Source: Streptococcus oralis (GTDB taxonomy: Bacteria > Bacillota > Bacilli > Lactobacillales > Streptococcaceae). From it: DNA of 64,000 bases. The first letter of the stretch is position 1, and every line of letters starts with the position of its first letter. Below are positions 8,686 through 18,367 of this stretch, piece by piece. The stretch lies in contig NZ_CP023507.1 in NCBI RefSeq assembly GCF_002386345.1, positions 310,001 through 374,000 of the forward strand, given 5' to 3'. The translations under genes were made by a program, and so were the position numbers. The notes under the pieces are model-generated. The model was not told where the DNA came from, did not search any database, and worked only from the letters and a program-made list of their open reading frames with translations.

Positions 8686-8940
8686 AACAAATCAGAAAAG
8701 TAACTATTTTTGATCTTCAGGGAGCCTGTGGTGATTGTGAACAGGTGGTTGGAAGTAGTGAAAGTGGGCTGATTTTAAAAATGAATTTGAAACAATGAAA
8801 ATTCGGTGCGCACACCTTACAGTGCAACTTGTTGTTAGACAAGGCAGAGATGTAAAGGGGAATAGTCCCTTTATAATTGAGGTGGCACCGCGTTACCAAC
8901 GCCCTCACATGGAAGTAGATTCTGTGTGTGGGCTTTTTTC
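8686..8940 (+). promoter_or_regulatory. Tryptophan T-box leader 1 with terminator
   Basis: Shows the T-box antiterminator signature GAGGTGGCACCGCG (about 8879-8892), preceded by a long structured leader with an AGUA and a GAAAG-UGG-G element. UGG at 8765-8767 is the likely Trp specifier. A terminator follows: GCCCTCACA (8901-8909) pairs with TGTGTGGGC before six T residues. Uncharged tRNA-Trp should favour read-through into the trpB-like gene. T-box identity is very firm; the specifier position is by pattern. Confidence 0.92.
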
Positions 8941-9070
8941 TTTCGGTCATTTTGTTTATCTTTTATTAGGGCGTTAAGTCGCTTTGATGAACTTGAGTTC
9001 TATCTGCAGCTCCTTGCCTACTACTAAAAGCAAACAAAAAGCCGAATTAATATGGAAAGAGGAAAAATTT

Positions 9071-10249
9071 ATGACAACTAAAGGTTATTTTGGACAATTT
9101 GGTGGTAGTTTTGTACCGGAGCCGATTCAGGCTTTGTTGGATGAGTTGGAAATGACATTTGACAAATACAAGGATGATCCAGAGTTTTTGGCAGAATTTC
9201 GCCATTACTTGAAGGATTATTCAGGTCGTGAAACACCGCTTTATTTTGCGGAAAGTTTGACAGATCACTTAGGTGGCGCTAAGATTTATCTCAAGCGCGA
9301 AGATCTTAACCACCTTGGTTCTCACAAACTTAACAACGTTTTAGGACAAATTCTTCTTGCCAAACGTATGGGCAAAAAACGAGTGATTGCGGAAACAGGA
9401 GCTGGTCAGCACGGTGTTGCGACAGCAGCAGCTGCAGCTAAGTTTGGTATGGCTTGTGATGTCTACATGGGGGCAGAAGATGTGGAGCGTCAACGTCTCA
9501 ATGTTTTCCGCATGGAGATGATGGGAGCAACTGTTCACGCGGTTGAAACGGGGACACGAACTCTCAAGGATGCGGTCGATGCAGCCTTTGGAGCATGGAT
9601 GAATGACCTTGAAGCCTTCTATGTTTTGGGATCGGCTGTGGGACCTCACCCTTATCCTACTATTGTCCATGAGTTTCAAAAGGTCATCAGTGAAGAATCT
9701 CGTCGTCAAATCTTGGAAAAAGAAGGCCGTTTACCAGACTACGTCATTGCCTGTGTAGGTGGTGGTTCCAATGCTATCGGTGCTTTTTCACAGTATGTGG
9801 CTGATGAAGAAGTCAAATTGGTTGGGGTCGAAGCTGCCGGTCACGGACTTGACACAGACAAGCATGCAGCCACTATGACAAAGGGTAGTGTCGGAATTGT
9901 CGATGGTATGAAGACCTATGCAGTCTTTAAGGAAGACGGAGAGCTGGCGCCAGTTTACTCTATCTCAGCTGGTTTGGACTATCCAGGGGTTGGCCCAGAA
10001 CACGCCTACTTTAAAGATTCAGGTCGCGTGGAATATGTGGCAGCGACAGACGAAGAAGCTGTTCAAGCCTTGCTCCTTCTTAGTAAGACAGAAGGGATTA
10101 TCCCAGCGATTGAAAGTTCGCACGCCATCGCAGAAGCGGTTAAACGTGCACCGAAACTAAGTAAAGATGACATTATCATCATCAATGTCTCTGGTCGTGG
10201 AGACAAGGACGTAGCTGCGATTGCAGACTACCTAGAAGCTAAGAAATAA
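9071..10249 (+). CDS. Extra, diverged tryptophan synthase beta-chain paralogue
   Basis: 392 residues from the ATG at 9071; the longer reading frame to 8984 has no ribosome-binding site and runs back towards the T-box. PLP-enzyme features are kept: Lys86 in [15 protein letters not shown] with the catalytic Glu, GGGSNA phosphate loop, SGRGDKD near the end. It differs from the operon TrpB (15116) at the canonical NHTGAHKIN motif (NHLGSHKLN here) and in the C-terminal part. It has its own Trp-specific T-box. It probably joins serine and indole, either with TrpA or alone to salvage indole. Which one cannot be decided from sequence. Confidence 0.85.
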   Translation: MTTKGYFGQFGGSFVPEPIQALLDELEMTFDKYKDDPEFLAEFRHYLKDYSGRETPLYFAESLTDHLGGAKIYLKREDLNHLGSHKLNNVLGQILLAKRMGKKRVIAETGAGQHGVATAAAAAKFGMACDVYMGAEDVERQRLNVFRMEMMGATVHAVETGTRTLKDAVDAAFGAWMNDLEAFYVLGSAVGPHPYPTIVHEFQKVISEESRRQILEKEGRLPDYVIACVGGGSNAIGAFSQYVADEEVKLVGVEAAGHGLDTDKHAATMTKGSVGIVDGMKTYAVFKEDGELAPVYSISAGLDYPGVGPEHAYFKDSGRVEYVAATDEEAVQALLLLSKTEGIIPAIESSHAIAEAVKRAPKLSKDDIIIINVSGRGDKDVAAIADYLEAKK

Positions 10250-10496
10250 GAGATGGAAAAATTACAGTACTTTCTTTCCCAGAGAGCTTGTGGTTGCTGG
10301 AAACAAGCAGAGAAAGCTGTAAGGTTGGGTCCATCTGAAACGAGAGAAGAAAACATAATTCTCAAGGGAGTGCCCTTTATCGCACAGCCTGTTACAGGAA
10401 AGTTCTGAGACAGGAATGAGAGATAGGAGAAATCCTATAATTGAGGTGGCACCGCGAATTTCGTCCTCACGCAAGTTATTTTGCGTGGGGATTTTT
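10250..10496 (+). promoter_or_regulatory. Tryptophan T-box leader 2 with terminator
   Basis: Starts immediately after the trpB-like stop codon. Basal stem GATGGA pairs with TCCATC; the AGTA motif is at about 10266-10269, and UGG at 10326-10328 sits next to the basal stem as the Trp specifier. The antiterminator signature GAGGTGGCACCGCG is at about 10443-10456. The terminator is TCCTCACGCAA (10464-10474) with TTGCGTGGGGA and a T run. It controls the trpEGDCFBA operon. No convincing promoter is visible in the 70 bases before it. Confidence 0.92.
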
Positions 10497-10593
10497 ATAT
10501 ATTTATCGTAGATATGGTCATCAGTTTTAAATTATGCTTCATCAATAGATAGATTTCTATAAAATATTTGCAAACGAAGTGAGCATTGAAACG

Positions 10594-10802
10594 CTATTTC
10601 CCGCCATAGTGGTATTCTAGAGAAGCAAAGATGCTTCTCTAGAACGGAATTTTTGAGAGTAAAATAGTTCGGGGAACTATTTTAGCTTGAGCCTAGAAAT
10701 GAATGAGCGAGGAGCTCGAAAATTAGGTCTTTCATTTTATGGTTTTCTAAAATCATCCACTGGATAATTTTACCTCCCGTCCGCACTATTTAAGGGAAAT
10801 AG
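10594..10802 (+). repeat. 209-bp inverted-repeat-bounded element (MITE-like) between T-box and trpE
   Basis: Bounded by perfect 9-bp inverted repeats CTATTTCCC (10594-10602) and GGGAAATAG (10794-10802), with the similarity continuing imperfectly inwards (ATAGTG and CACTAT). Inside are a perfect 13-bp hairpin (TTCTAGAGAAGCA, 10615-10644) and a perfect 10-bp hairpin (AAAATAGTTC, 10661-10683). No open reading frame of note. It looks like a small non-autonomous repeat of the RUP/SPRITE kind seen in mitis-group streptococci, but I cannot match it to a named family. Confidence 0.55.
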
Positions 10803-10848
10803 AAAAAAGACAAAAAATTAAAAATAAGAAACTGAAAGGGAAATTACA

Positions 10849-12210
10849 ATGGAACGAATCATTCATGGAGATGTCTTATCACCAATCTTGGCTTATATGC
10901 GCCTAAAGGGGCAACACAAGGTGATCTTAGAAAGTATTCCGAGAGACAAGGAAACCGCTCGTTTTTCTATCCTAGCCTATAATCCTGTTTTTGAGATTCA
11001 GTTTGAAAATGGAGTCCTCTATCAAAATGGGCAAGTGATTGATCGGGATCCTTTGGATTTCCTTTATGATGTGACTCATAAGAGCCAGCACCATTCAGAC
11101 CTCCCTTTTGGTGGGGGAGCTATTGGCTTTGTCGGTTACGATATGATTTCTCTTTATGAAGAAATTTGCCAAATCCCTGAGGATACCATTGGGACGCCAG
11201 ACATGCATTTCTTTGTCTATGAGAGTTATATGGTCTTTGACCATAAGAAGGAAAAAATCCATGTCATTGAGGATGCTCTATATAGCGATCGCAGTCAAGA
11301 GGATTTGGAAAAAGCCTTGAACCAAGTGCTTGAGGAATTACGCATCCCTGCTTCAAATGAATTTGAAGATTTGGATTTATCACCGCTGGACTTCAAGCCC
11401 CACATCGCTTCTCAGAAGTTTGAGCAAATGGTGGAAACAGCTCGTGACTTGATTCGCAATGGAGACATGTTCCAATGCGTACTCAGTCAGCGCTTCTCAG
11501 CAGAGGTTACTGGTAATCCATTTGACTTTTACAGAAATCTTCGCGTGACCAATCCATCTAATTATCTCTATTTCTATGATTTTGGGGATTATCAAATCAT
11601 CGGTGCCAGTCCAGAAAGTTTGGTTTCAGTTAAAAATGGCATCGTGACAACTAATCCGATTGCAGGTACGCGACCAAGAGGGGCTACGGATGAAGAGGAC
11701 AAGGCCTTGGCGACAGACCTGCTTTCTGATGAGAAGGAAACAGCAGAACATCGGATGTTGGTAGACTTGGGGCGTAACGATATTGGTCGCATCTCTGAAA
11801 CAGCCAGTGTCCAAGTTACCAAGTATATGGAAGTGGAGCTTTTCCGCTATGTCATGCATTTGACCAGCGTGGTGAAAGGGCGTTTGCTTCCAGAATTAAC
11901 AGCCATGGATGCTTTGAAATCTACACTTCCAGCTGGAACAGTTTCAGGAGCACCAAAGATTCGGGCCATGAGACGCATCTATGAACTAGAAACGGAAAAA
12001 CGAGGCGTATATGCAGGAGCAATCGGCTACTTGTCTGCGACGGGTGATATGGACTTCGCCATTGCCATCCGAACTATGATTCTCAAAAATCAAACAGCTT
12101 ATGTGCAGGCTGGGGCAGGGATTGTCTACGACTCTATCGCAAAAAACGAATACCAAGAAACCATTAACAAGGCAAAATCTATGACTAGAATTGGAGAACT
12201 AAGACCATGA
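10849..12210 (+). CDS. trpE: Anthranilate synthase component I
   Basis: 453 residues. The N-terminal LESIPRDKETARFSILAY segment is the Trp feedback-binding region. The C-terminal chorismate-binding domain carries GASPESLV, NPIAGTRPRG, LVDLGRNDIGRI and GTVSGAPKIRAM. With TrpG it converts chorismate and glutamine to anthranilate. First gene of the trp operon, 350 bp behind the second T-box; the stop overlaps the trpG start by 4 bp. Ribosome-binding site GAAAGGGA precedes the ATG. Confidence 0.96.
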   Translation: MERIIHGDVLSPILAYMRLKGQHKVILESIPRDKETARFSILAYNPVFEIQFENGVLYQNGQVIDRDPLDFLYDVTHKSQHHSDLPFGGGAIGFVGYDMISLYEEICQIPEDTIGTPDMHFFVYESYMVFDHKKEKIHVIEDALYSDRSQEDLEKALNQVLEELRIPASNEFEDLDLSPLDFKPHIASQKFEQMVETARDLIRNGDMFQCVLSQRFSAEVTGNPFDFYRNLRVTNPSNYLYFYDFGDYQIIGASPESLVSVKNGIVTTNPIAGTRPRGATDEEDKALATDLLSDEKETAEHRMLVDLGRNDIGRISETASVQVTKYMEVELFRYVMHLTSVVKGRLLPELTAMDALKSTLPAGTVSGAPKIRAMRRIYELETEKRGVYAGAIGYLSATGDMDFAIAIRTMILKNQTAYVQAGAGIVYDSIAKNEYQETINKAKSMTRIGELRP

Positions 12211-12773
12211 TTTTATTGATTGACAACTATGATTCTTTTACCTATAACTTGGCGCAATACATCGGGAATTTTGCAGAAGTGCAGGTCTTGAGAAATGATG
12301 ATCCCAAGCTGTATGAAGAAGCTGAAAAAGCAGATGGTCTGGTCTTTTCTCCTGGTCCTGGTTGGCCAGTTGATGCTGGAAAGATGGAAGATATGATTCG
12401 TGACTTTGCAGGTAAGAAGCCAATTCTAGGGATCTGTTTGGGTCACCAAGCTATCGCAGAAGTCTTTGGTGGGAAGCTAGGTTTGGCTCCAAAAGTCATG
12501 CATGGGAAACAGAGCCATATTAGCTTTGAAGCGCCATCTGTTCTCTATCAAGGCATTGAGGATGGTCGTCCAGTCATGCGCTATCACAGCATTTTGATTG
12601 AAGAAATGCCAGAAGGCTTTGAAGTGACAGCTCGTTCGACTGATGACCAGGCTATTATGGGAATTCAACACAAAAGCCTGCCGATTTATGGCTTCCAGTA
12701 CCATCCAGAAAGTATCGGAACGCCAGATGGCTTGTCTTCTATTCGGAATTTTATCGAGAAGGTTGTAAAGTGA
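12207..12773 (+). CDS. trpG: Anthranilate synthase component II (glutamine amidotransferase)
   Basis: 188 residues, a stand-alone class I amidotransferase (not fused to TrpD). Catalytic Cys77 in GICLGHQ, and the His/Glu pair in [15 protein letters not shown] sequence ([11 protein letters not shown]) near the C-terminus; the SPGPGWP loop is near residue 50. It supplies ammonia to TrpE. Start codon overlaps the trpE stop (ATGA). A neighbouring role in p-aminobenzoate synthesis, as in amphibolic TrpG proteins, cannot be excluded. Confidence 0.95.
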   Translation: MILLIDNYDSFTYNLAQYIGNFAEVQVLRNDDPKLYEEAEKADGLVFSPGPGWPVDAGKMEDMIRDFAGKKPILGICLGHQAIAEVFGGKLGLAPKVMHGKQSHISFEAPSVLYQGIEDGRPVMRYHSILIEEMPEGFEVTARSTDDQAIMGIQHKSLPIYGFQYHPESIGTPDGLSSIRNFIEKVVK

Positions 12774-12783
12774 GGAAACTAGG

Positions 12784-13788
12784 ATGAAAGAGATTATTGA
12801 AAAACTAGCAAAATTTGAAAATTTATCAGGTGTGGAAATGACAGATGTCATCGAGCGTATCGTAACTGGGCGTGTAACTGAAGCGCAGATTGCTTCTCTC
12901 CTCTTGGCTCTTAAGATGAAGGGGGAAACACCGGAAGAACGCACAGCCATTGCCCAAGTCATGAGAGGGCATGCCCAACATATTCCAACTGAGATACATG
13001 ATGCTATGGATAACTGCGGTACAGGTGGGGACAAGTCTTTCAGCTTTAACATTTCCACAACTGCAGCCTTTGTCTTGGCTGGTGGCGGCATTCATATGGC
13101 TAAGCACGGTAACCGTTCGATTTCTTCTAAATCAGGTTCGGCAGATGTCCTTCAAGCATTGGGCATCAATCTTGATCTCAAATCAGCTGAACTAGGTAAG
13201 ATTTTTGATAAAACTGGAATCGTCTTTCTCTTTGCTAAAAATATGCACCCAGCTATGAAATACATCATGCCAGCTCGTTTGGAGTTGGGAATTCCAACAA
13301 TCATGAACTTGACTGGTCCACTGATTCACCCAATGGCCTTAGAAACACAGTTGCTTGGTATTAGTCGTCCAGAACTGCTAGAAAGTACAGCTCAAGTTTT
13401 GAAAAATATGGGTCGCAAACGTGCCGTTGTGGTTGCTGGACCAGAAGGTCTTGATGAAGCTGGCTTGAACGGAACAACCAAGATTGCTCTTCTTGAAAAT
13501 GGCGAAATCACCTTGTCAAGCTTCACTCCAGAGGATTTGGGGATGGAACGCTACGCTATCGAAGATATCCGTGGTGGGAATGCTCAGGAAAATGCAGAAA
13601 TTTTGCTCAGCGTTCTTCAAAACGAACCAAGTCCATTCTTGGAAACGACAGTTTTAAATGCAGGTCTTGGTTTCTATGCTAATGGTAAGGTAGCTAGTAT
13701 CAAGGAAGGAGTAGCCTTGGCCCGTCAAGTGATTGCTAGTGGCAAGGCCCTTGAAAAACTCAGACTGTTACAGGAGTACCAAAAATGA
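12784..13788 (+). CDS. trpD: Anthranilate phosphoribosyltransferase
   Basis: 334 residues. Contains the PRPP-binding glycine-rich motif [15 protein letters not shown] (about residues 79-93), [14 protein letters not shown], and [16 protein letters not shown]. Transfers phosphoribose from PRPP to anthranilate, second step of the pathway. Starts 10 bp after trpG with AGGAAACT as ribosome-binding site; the stop overlaps trpC by 4 bp. Confidence 0.95.
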   Translation: MKEIIEKLAKFENLSGVEMTDVIERIVTGRVTEAQIASLLLALKMKGETPEERTAIAQVMRGHAQHIPTEIHDAMDNCGTGGDKSFSFNISTTAAFVLAGGGIHMAKHGNRSISSKSGSADVLQALGINLDLKSAELGKIFDKTGIVFLFAKNMHPAMKYIMPARLELGIPTIMNLTGPLIHPMALETQLLGISRPELLESTAQVLKNMGRKRAVVVAGPEGLDEAGLNGTTKIALLENGEITLSSFTPEDLGMERYAIEDIRGGNAQENAEILLSVLQNEPSPFLETTVLNAGLGFYANGKVASIKEGVALARQVIASGKALEKLRLLQEYQK

Positions 13789-14552
13789 GTCAGGAATTTT
13801 TAGCACGAATCTTAGAGCAGAAGGCGCGTGAAGTCGAGCAAATGGAGCTGGAGCAAATCCAGCCCTTGCGCCAGACCTATCGCTTGGCAGAATTTTTGAA
13901 GAATCATCAAGACCGCTTGCAGGTGATTGCAGAAGTCAAGAAAGCTAGCCCTAGTCTGGGAGATATCAATCTCGATGTGGATATTGTGCAACAGGCCCAG
14001 ACTTATGAAGCAAATGGAGCAGTGATGATTTCGGTTTTGACAGATGAGATTTTCTTTAAAGGACATTTGGATTATCTGCGGGAGATTTCCAGTCAGGTGC
14101 AGATTCCGACGCTCAACAAGGACTTTATCATCGATGAAAAGCAAATTATCCGCGCTCGTAATGCAGGTGCGACAGTTATCTTGCTCATCGTCGCGGCCTT
14201 GTCAGAAGAACGCCTCAAGGAACTGTATGACTATGCTACAGAGCTTGGTCTGGAAGTCTTGGTAGAGACTCACAATCTAGCTGAACTAGAAGTAGCCCAC
14301 AGACTTGGAGCGGAGATTATCGGGGTCAATAACCGCAACTTGACCACCTTTGAAGTCGATTTGCAGACCAGTGTAGACTTGGCCCAGCACTTTAAGAAAG
14401 GTCACTATTACATTTCTGAATCTGCTATTTTCACAGAGCAGGATGCGGAAGGACTAGCATCATCCTTTAACGGAATTTTAGTAGGGACAGCTCTGATGCA
14501 GGCGGAGGATGTAGCCCAGAGAATCAAGGAGTTGCAAATTGACAAAGGTTAA
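13785..14552 (+). CDS. trpC: Indole-3-glycerol phosphate synthase
   Basis: 255 residues, TIM-barrel. Motifs: [14 protein letters not shown] (substrate phosphate and catalytic Lys), [47 protein letters not shown] and SESAIFT. Closes the indole ring of CdRP to give indole-3-glycerol phosphate. Separate from trpF, as usual in streptococci. Overlaps trpD at its start and trpF at its end, so the run is translationally coupled. Confidence 0.95.
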   Translation: MSQEFLARILEQKAREVEQMELEQIQPLRQTYRLAEFLKNHQDRLQVIAEVKKASPSLGDINLDVDIVQQAQTYEANGAVMISVLTDEIFFKGHLDYLREISSQVQIPTLNKDFIIDEKQIIRARNAGATVILLIVAALSEERLKELYDYATELGLEVLVETHNLAELEVAHRLGAEIIGVNNRNLTTFEVDLQTSVDLAQHFKKGHYYISESAIFTEQDAEGLASSFNGILVGTALMQAEDVAQRIKELQIDKG

Positions 14553-15138
14553 GATTTGTGGATTATCAACCAAAGAAGCGGTGGAAACAGCCGTTTCAGC
14601 AGGGGCGGATTACATCGGTTTTGTCTTCGCTCCTAGTAAGAGACAGGTGACCTTAGGACAGGCTGCTGAGCTGGCAAAGCTCATTCCTGTCAACGTTAAA
14701 AAGGTTGGTGTATTTGTTTCACCAAGTCGGGCAGAATTGCTAGAAGCGATTGAAAAAGTTGGTCTGGACTTGGTTCAAGTTCACGGTCAGGTAGCAGATG
14801 AGTTGTTTGAAGATTTGCCTTGTAGCAGTATTCAGGCTGTGCAAGTGGATAGAGAGGGGCTTGTGCCTAATTCTCAGGCAGATTATCTACTCTTTGATGC
14901 CCCTGTTGCTGGGAGTGGCCAGACCTTTGACTGGGGTCAACTGGATACGACAGGACTAGCTCAGCCCTTCTTTATCGCAGGTGGGCTTAATGAAGATAAT
15001 GTAGTAAAAGCAATTCAACACTTTACTCCCTATGCAGTAGATGTATCAAGTGGAGTGGAGACGGATGGACAAAAAGATCATGAAAAGATTAGAAGATTTA
15101 TAGAGAGGGTAAAGCATGGCATATCAAGAACCAAATAA
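14539..15138 (+). CDS. trpF: Phosphoribosylanthranilate isomerase
   Basis: 199 residues with a TTG start. TTG at 14539 is chosen because AAGGAG (14527-14532) lies about 7 nt before it and the protein then begins [10 protein letters not shown], the family N-terminus with the catalytic Cys in KICG. Later motifs: [39 protein letters not shown] and AVDVSSGVE. Converts PRA to CdRP. It overlaps the end of trpC by 14 bp and the start of trpB by 23 bp. Confidence 0.94.
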   Translation: MTKVKICGLSTKEAVETAVSAGADYIGFVFAPSKRQVTLGQAAELAKLIPVNVKKVGVFVSPSRAELLEAIEKVGLDLVQVHGQVADELFEDLPCSSIQAVQVDREGLVPNSQADYLLFDAPVAGSGQTFDWGQLDTTGLAQPFFIAGGLNEDNVVKAIQHFTPYAVDVSSGVETDGQKDHEKIRRFIERVKHGISRTK

Positions 15139-16339
15139 AGAAGGATTTTACGGAAAATTCGGCGGACGTTTTGTCCCAGAAACATTGATGACAGCAGTTT
15201 TGGAGTTGGAAAAAGCTTATCGTGAAAGTCAGGCGGATCCAAGTTTCCAAGAGGAATTAAACCAGCTCTTACGTCAGTACGTAGGACGTGAAACTCCTCT
15301 TTACTACGCAAAAAACTTGACCCAGCATATCGGTGGAGCTAAGATTTATCTCAAGCGGGAAGACCTCAACCATACAGGGGCTCACAAGATTAACAATGCC
15401 TTGGGACAAGTTCTTCTGGCTAAACGCATGGGTAAAAAGAAAATTATCGCTGAAACGGGTGCTGGTCAGCACGGTGTGGCAACTGCAACTGCTGCAGCTC
15501 TCTTTAACTTGGAATGTACCATCTATATGGGTGAGGAAGATGTTAAACGCCAAGCCCTTAATGTCTTCCGTATGGAGCTTTTGGGAGCTAAGGTTGAGGC
15601 CGTGACAGATGGTTCGCGCGTGCTCAAGGATGCAGTTAATGCAGCCCTTCGTTCATGGGTAGCTAACATCGATGACACCCACTATATCCTTGGTTCTGCC
15701 TTGGGGCCTCATCCTTTCCCAGAAATCGTTCGTGACTTCCAAAGTGTCATCGGTCGAGAGGCTAAACAACAGTACCGTGACTTGACAGGTCAAGATTTAC
15801 CAGATGCCCTAGTAGCCTGTGTTGGTGGTGGTTCTAATGCTATCGGTCTCTTCCATCCATTTGTAGAAGATGAGTCAGTAGCAATGTATGGGGCTGAAGC
15901 AGCAGGGCTTGGTGTGGATACGGAGCACCACGCAGCTACCTTGACCAAGGGTCGCCCAGGTGTTCTCCACGGTTCGCTTATGGATGTGCTCCAAGATGCA
16001 CATGGGCAAATTCTTGAAGCTTTCTCTATCTCAGCAGGTTTGGACTATCCTGGTATCGGTCCAGAACATTCTCACTACCACGATATCAAACGTGCCAGCT
16101 ATGTTCCTGTGACTGACGAGGAAGCCTTGGAAGGATTCCAACTCTTGTCTCGCGTGGAAGGGATTATCCCAGCCTTGGAATCTAGCCATGCCATTGCCTT
16201 TGCAGTGAAATTAGCCAAAGAACTTGGTCCAGACAAGTCTATGATTGTCTGCCTATCTGGTCGTGGGGACAAGGATGTGGTTCAAGTCAAAGACCGCTTG
16301 GAAGCAGATGCAGCAAAGAAGGGAGAAGCCCATGTCTAA
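15116..16339 (+). CDS. trpB: Tryptophan synthase beta chain (operon copy)
   Basis: 407 residues. Canonical TrpB motifs: [10 protein letters not shown] with PLP Lys91, [16 protein letters not shown], and SGRGDKD at the end. Pairs with TrpA to condense indole and serine. Embedded in the operon, overlapping trpF by 23 bp and trpA by 8 bp, so this is the ordinary biosynthetic subunit. A diverged paralogue under a separate T-box lies at 9071. Confidence 0.96.
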   Translation: MAYQEPNKEGFYGKFGGRFVPETLMTAVLELEKAYRESQADPSFQEELNQLLRQYVGRETPLYYAKNLTQHIGGAKIYLKREDLNHTGAHKINNALGQVLLAKRMGKKKIIAETGAGQHGVATATAAALFNLECTIYMGEEDVKRQALNVFRMELLGAKVEAVTDGSRVLKDAVNAALRSWVANIDDTHYILGSALGPHPFPEIVRDFQSVIGREAKQQYRDLTGQDLPDALVACVGGGSNAIGLFHPFVEDESVAMYGAEAAGLGVDTEHHAATLTKGRPGVLHGSLMDVLQDAHGQILEAFSISAGLDYPGIGPEHSHYHDIKRASYVPVTDEEALEGFQLLSRVEGIIPALESSHAIAFAVKLAKELGPDKSMIVCLSGRGDKDVVQVKDRLEADAAKKGEAHV

Positions 16340-17108
16340 GACACTAACAGAAAAATTGAACGCTATCAAAGCAGCAGGAAAAGGAATTTTCGTTCCCTAT
16401 ATCATGGCTGGGGACCATGAGAAAGGATTAGATGGTCTTGGTGAAACAATCCACTTTTTAGAAGATTTGGGTGTTTCTGCTATTGAAGTGGGTATTCCCT
16501 TTTCAGACCCTGTTGCAGATGGACCTGTAATCGAAGAAGCAGGCTTGCGCAGTCTAGCTCATGGAACTTCTACCCAGGCTTTGGTTGAAACCTTGAAAAC
16601 CATTCAAACAGAAGTTCCGCTTGTCATCATGACCTACTTCAACCCCCTCTTTCAGTACGGTGTGGAGAAATTTGTCAAAGATCTGGCAGATACAGCAGTT
16701 AAGGGCTTGATTATCCCAGACCTGCCTCATGAGCATGCCAACTTTGTAGAGCCCTTTTTGGCAGACACAGATATCGCCTTGATTCCCCTAGTTAGTTTGA
16801 CCACAGGACTCGAGCGCCAAAAAGAGTTAATCCAGGGAGCTGAGGGATTTGTCTATGCCGTTGCCATCAATGGGGTAACAGGGAAATCAGGAAATTACCG
16901 TGCAGACTTGGACAAGCACCTGGCACAATTGCATCAAGTAGCTGACATCCCAGTCTTGACAGGATTTGGTGTGTCTAGTCAAGAAGACGTAGAACGCTTC
17001 AATGCGGTATCAGATGGCGTTATCGTCGGTTCGAAAATTGTAAAAGCTCTCCACCAAGGAGAGCCGATTGAGGACTTTATCAAACAAGCAGTAGCTTACC
17101 AAAAATAA
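16332..17108 (+). CDS. trpA: Tryptophan synthase alpha chain
   Basis: 258 residues from the ATG at 16332 (MSKTLTEKL); the upstream extension in the same frame only overlaps trpB, and AAGGGAGAAG is the ribosome-binding site. Motifs: [10 protein letters not shown] (catalytic Glu equivalent region), [16 protein letters not shown] with the catalytic Asp, [11 protein letters not shown], and [10 protein letters not shown] with the phosphate site. Splits indole-3-glycerol phosphate. Last gene of the operon; its end overlaps the end of the convergent prepilin peptidase gene by 29 bp. Confidence 0.96.
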   Translation: MSKTLTEKLNAIKAAGKGIFVPYIMAGDHEKGLDGLGETIHFLEDLGVSAIEVGIPFSDPVADGPVIEEAGLRSLAHGTSTQALVETLKTIQTEVPLVIMTYFNPLFQYGVEKFVKDLADTAVKGLIIPDLPHEHANFVEPFLADTDIALIPLVSLTTGLERQKELIQGAEGFVYAVAINGVTGKSGNYRADLDKHLAQLHQVADIPVLTGFGVSSQEDVERFNAVSDGVIVGSKIVKALHQGEPIEDFIKQAVAYQK

Positions 17109-17739
17109 TCACACAAGCAGCAAGTAAGAGGAAAGGCACAAAAGGAAGTCTTTCCTTTTTCTTTTGCGAGAGAAAGACTAAAATTCCTGCCGCAGAAGCA
17201 AACTGAATCAAGATGAGTAATTCTGTCACACTAAAAACGAGAGCACAAGAAGCCAGAAAGAGAAAATCCCCTGCGCCTATTCGGATATCGATAAAATGAG
17301 CCATGATTCCAAGTATAAGGAAGAAGACCATAACCAGATTCCAACTACAGAAAGCCATTAGGATTAGGTGGAAAGTCATCCAGACCAGTAAGGGATATTC
17401 CTGATGGCGAAAGTCGTAGATGCCCAAGGTCAAACCAGCAGTGATGAGGATGACTTGCCCCAAGGAAAGCCAGCCCCAAGACCAAGTCAGAAAGAGGAGT
17501 CCTAAGCCTAGTTCAAAGAGGGCATACCAGACAGGATAAGGAGCCTTGCAGTAGCGACAGTGAAAACAATTAACCACCTGCGAAAGGATAGGAATCAAAT
17601 CTAGCGGACGCAAGCGAATCTGACAGGAATCGCAGTGACTAGCAGGTTGGATAATGGATTGCTCAGGAAAACGGTCAATAACCAAACCAAGAAAGGAAGC
17701 GAGAATGCTCCCGACAAGAAAAAAATAAAAATCAATCAT
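17080..17739 (-). CDS. cilC: Type IV prepilin peptidase of the competence pseudopilus
   Basis: 219 residues. An N-terminal membrane segment, then a Zn-type CDSC...CRYC pair of Cys motifs (about residues 37-76), then several membrane helices holding the two catalytic Asp motifs [11 protein letters not shown] and [10 protein letters not shown]. It cleaves and methylates prepilins such as ComGC, needed for DNA uptake in competence. A perfect ComX box (TACGAATA) lies 7 nt before the start codon. The equivalent gene follows trpA in pneumococcus. Also named pilD or comC in other species. Confidence 0.92.
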   Translation of the reverse strand: MIDFYFFLVGSILASFLGLVIDRFPEQSIIQPASHCDSCQIRLRPLDLIPILSQVVNCFHCRYCKAPYPVWYALFELGLGLLFLTWSWGWLSLGQVILITAGLTLGIYDFRHQEYPLLVWMTFHLILMAFCSWNLVMVFFLILGIMAHFIDIRIGAGDFLFLASCALVFSVTELLILIQFASAAGILVFLSQKKKERLPFVPFLLLAACVIIFGKLLLV

Positions 17740-17746
17740 ACTTATC

Positions 17747-17754
17747 TATTCGTA
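17747..17754 (-). promoter_or_regulatory. ComX (SigX) combox of the prepilin peptidase gene
   Basis: TACGAATA on the minus strand, preceded by a run of T residues, exactly the late-competence cin-box. Only 7 bases separate it from the ATG, so the mRNA would be leaderless or nearly so. Confidence 0.88.
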
Positions 17755-17771
17755 AAAAATAAGAGAAGTAG

Positions 17772-17777
17772 TATAAT
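17772..17777 (+). promoter_or_regulatory. -10 box of the acetyltransferase gene
   Basis: TATAAT 31 nt before the ATG at 17809; the -35 region is poor and coincides with the opposite-strand combox, so the two divergent promoters overlap. Confidence 0.5.
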
Positions 17778-17808
17778 AAAGAAACATTGATAAGATGGTG
17801 AGGTCAAG

Positions 17809-18264
17809 ATGACAATTCGTTTTGAAGAAAATGTGAGCACAGAAAACGCTCAGCTCGTATGCCGATGGTCCAACTCCCTTGGCAAATCCTTTCAAGAGCA
17901 ATGGATGGGAACAATGATTCCTTTTCCCTTGACAATTCAAGTCTTGCAAGATTTGGAAGGAATCTTTTCAATATTTGATGGACAAGAGTTTGTGGGGCTT
18001 ATCCAGAAAATCAGGCTAGAAGACAGGAATCTTCATATCGGGAGATTTTTTATCAATCCCCAGAAACAGGGGCAAGGCTTAGGTAGCCAGGCTTTAAGGA
18101 AATTTGTTAGTTTGGCATTTGAAAATGAAGACATAGATACTATTTCTCTAAATGTCTACGAAGCAAATCAAGCAGCCCAGCATCTCTATCAAAAAGAAGG
18201 ATTTAAAATCGTTCAAATGGTTGAAGCACCTGTACGAAAATACATCATGAAAAAGGGCAGATAA
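17809..18264 (+). CDS. GNAT-family N-acetyltransferase
   Basis: 151 residues. The acetyl-CoA binding motif A is visible as FFINPQKQGQGLGSQALRKF (QGQGLG pyrophosphate loop, about residues 80-90), followed by the DTISLNVYEANQAAQHLYQKEGF segment (motif B with the conserved NxxAxxLYxxxGF). Transfers an acetyl group from acetyl-CoA to an amine; substrate not predictable. Single gene, divergent from the prepilin peptidase. Confidence 0.85.
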   Translation: MTIRFEENVSTENAQLVCRWSNSLGKSFQEQWMGTMIPFPLTIQVLQDLEGIFSIFDGQEFVGLIQKIRLEDRNLHIGRFFINPQKQGQGLGSQALRKFVSLAFENEDIDTISLNVYEANQAAQHLYQKEGFKIVQMVEAPVRKYIMKKGR

Positions 18265-18367
18265 TATTCACGTGGGGCTAGAGTCCCAAGGATTTTCAAG
18301 GATAAAGAAGTTATCTTTCAAAGTTAGAAACAAGACTTCTATGATTTCTTAGATAGAGGAGATAAAC

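Noticed and set aside
10594..10802. Third T-box or attenuator in the trpE leader
   Set aside because: No GGTGGNACCGCG signature and no T-tract after the hairpins; better explained as an inserted repeat.
12477..13091. 204-codon minus-strand open frame opposite trpG and trpD
   Set aside because: It lies entirely antisense to two clearly conserved trp genes, has no ribosome-binding site and unlikely composition; a shadow frame.
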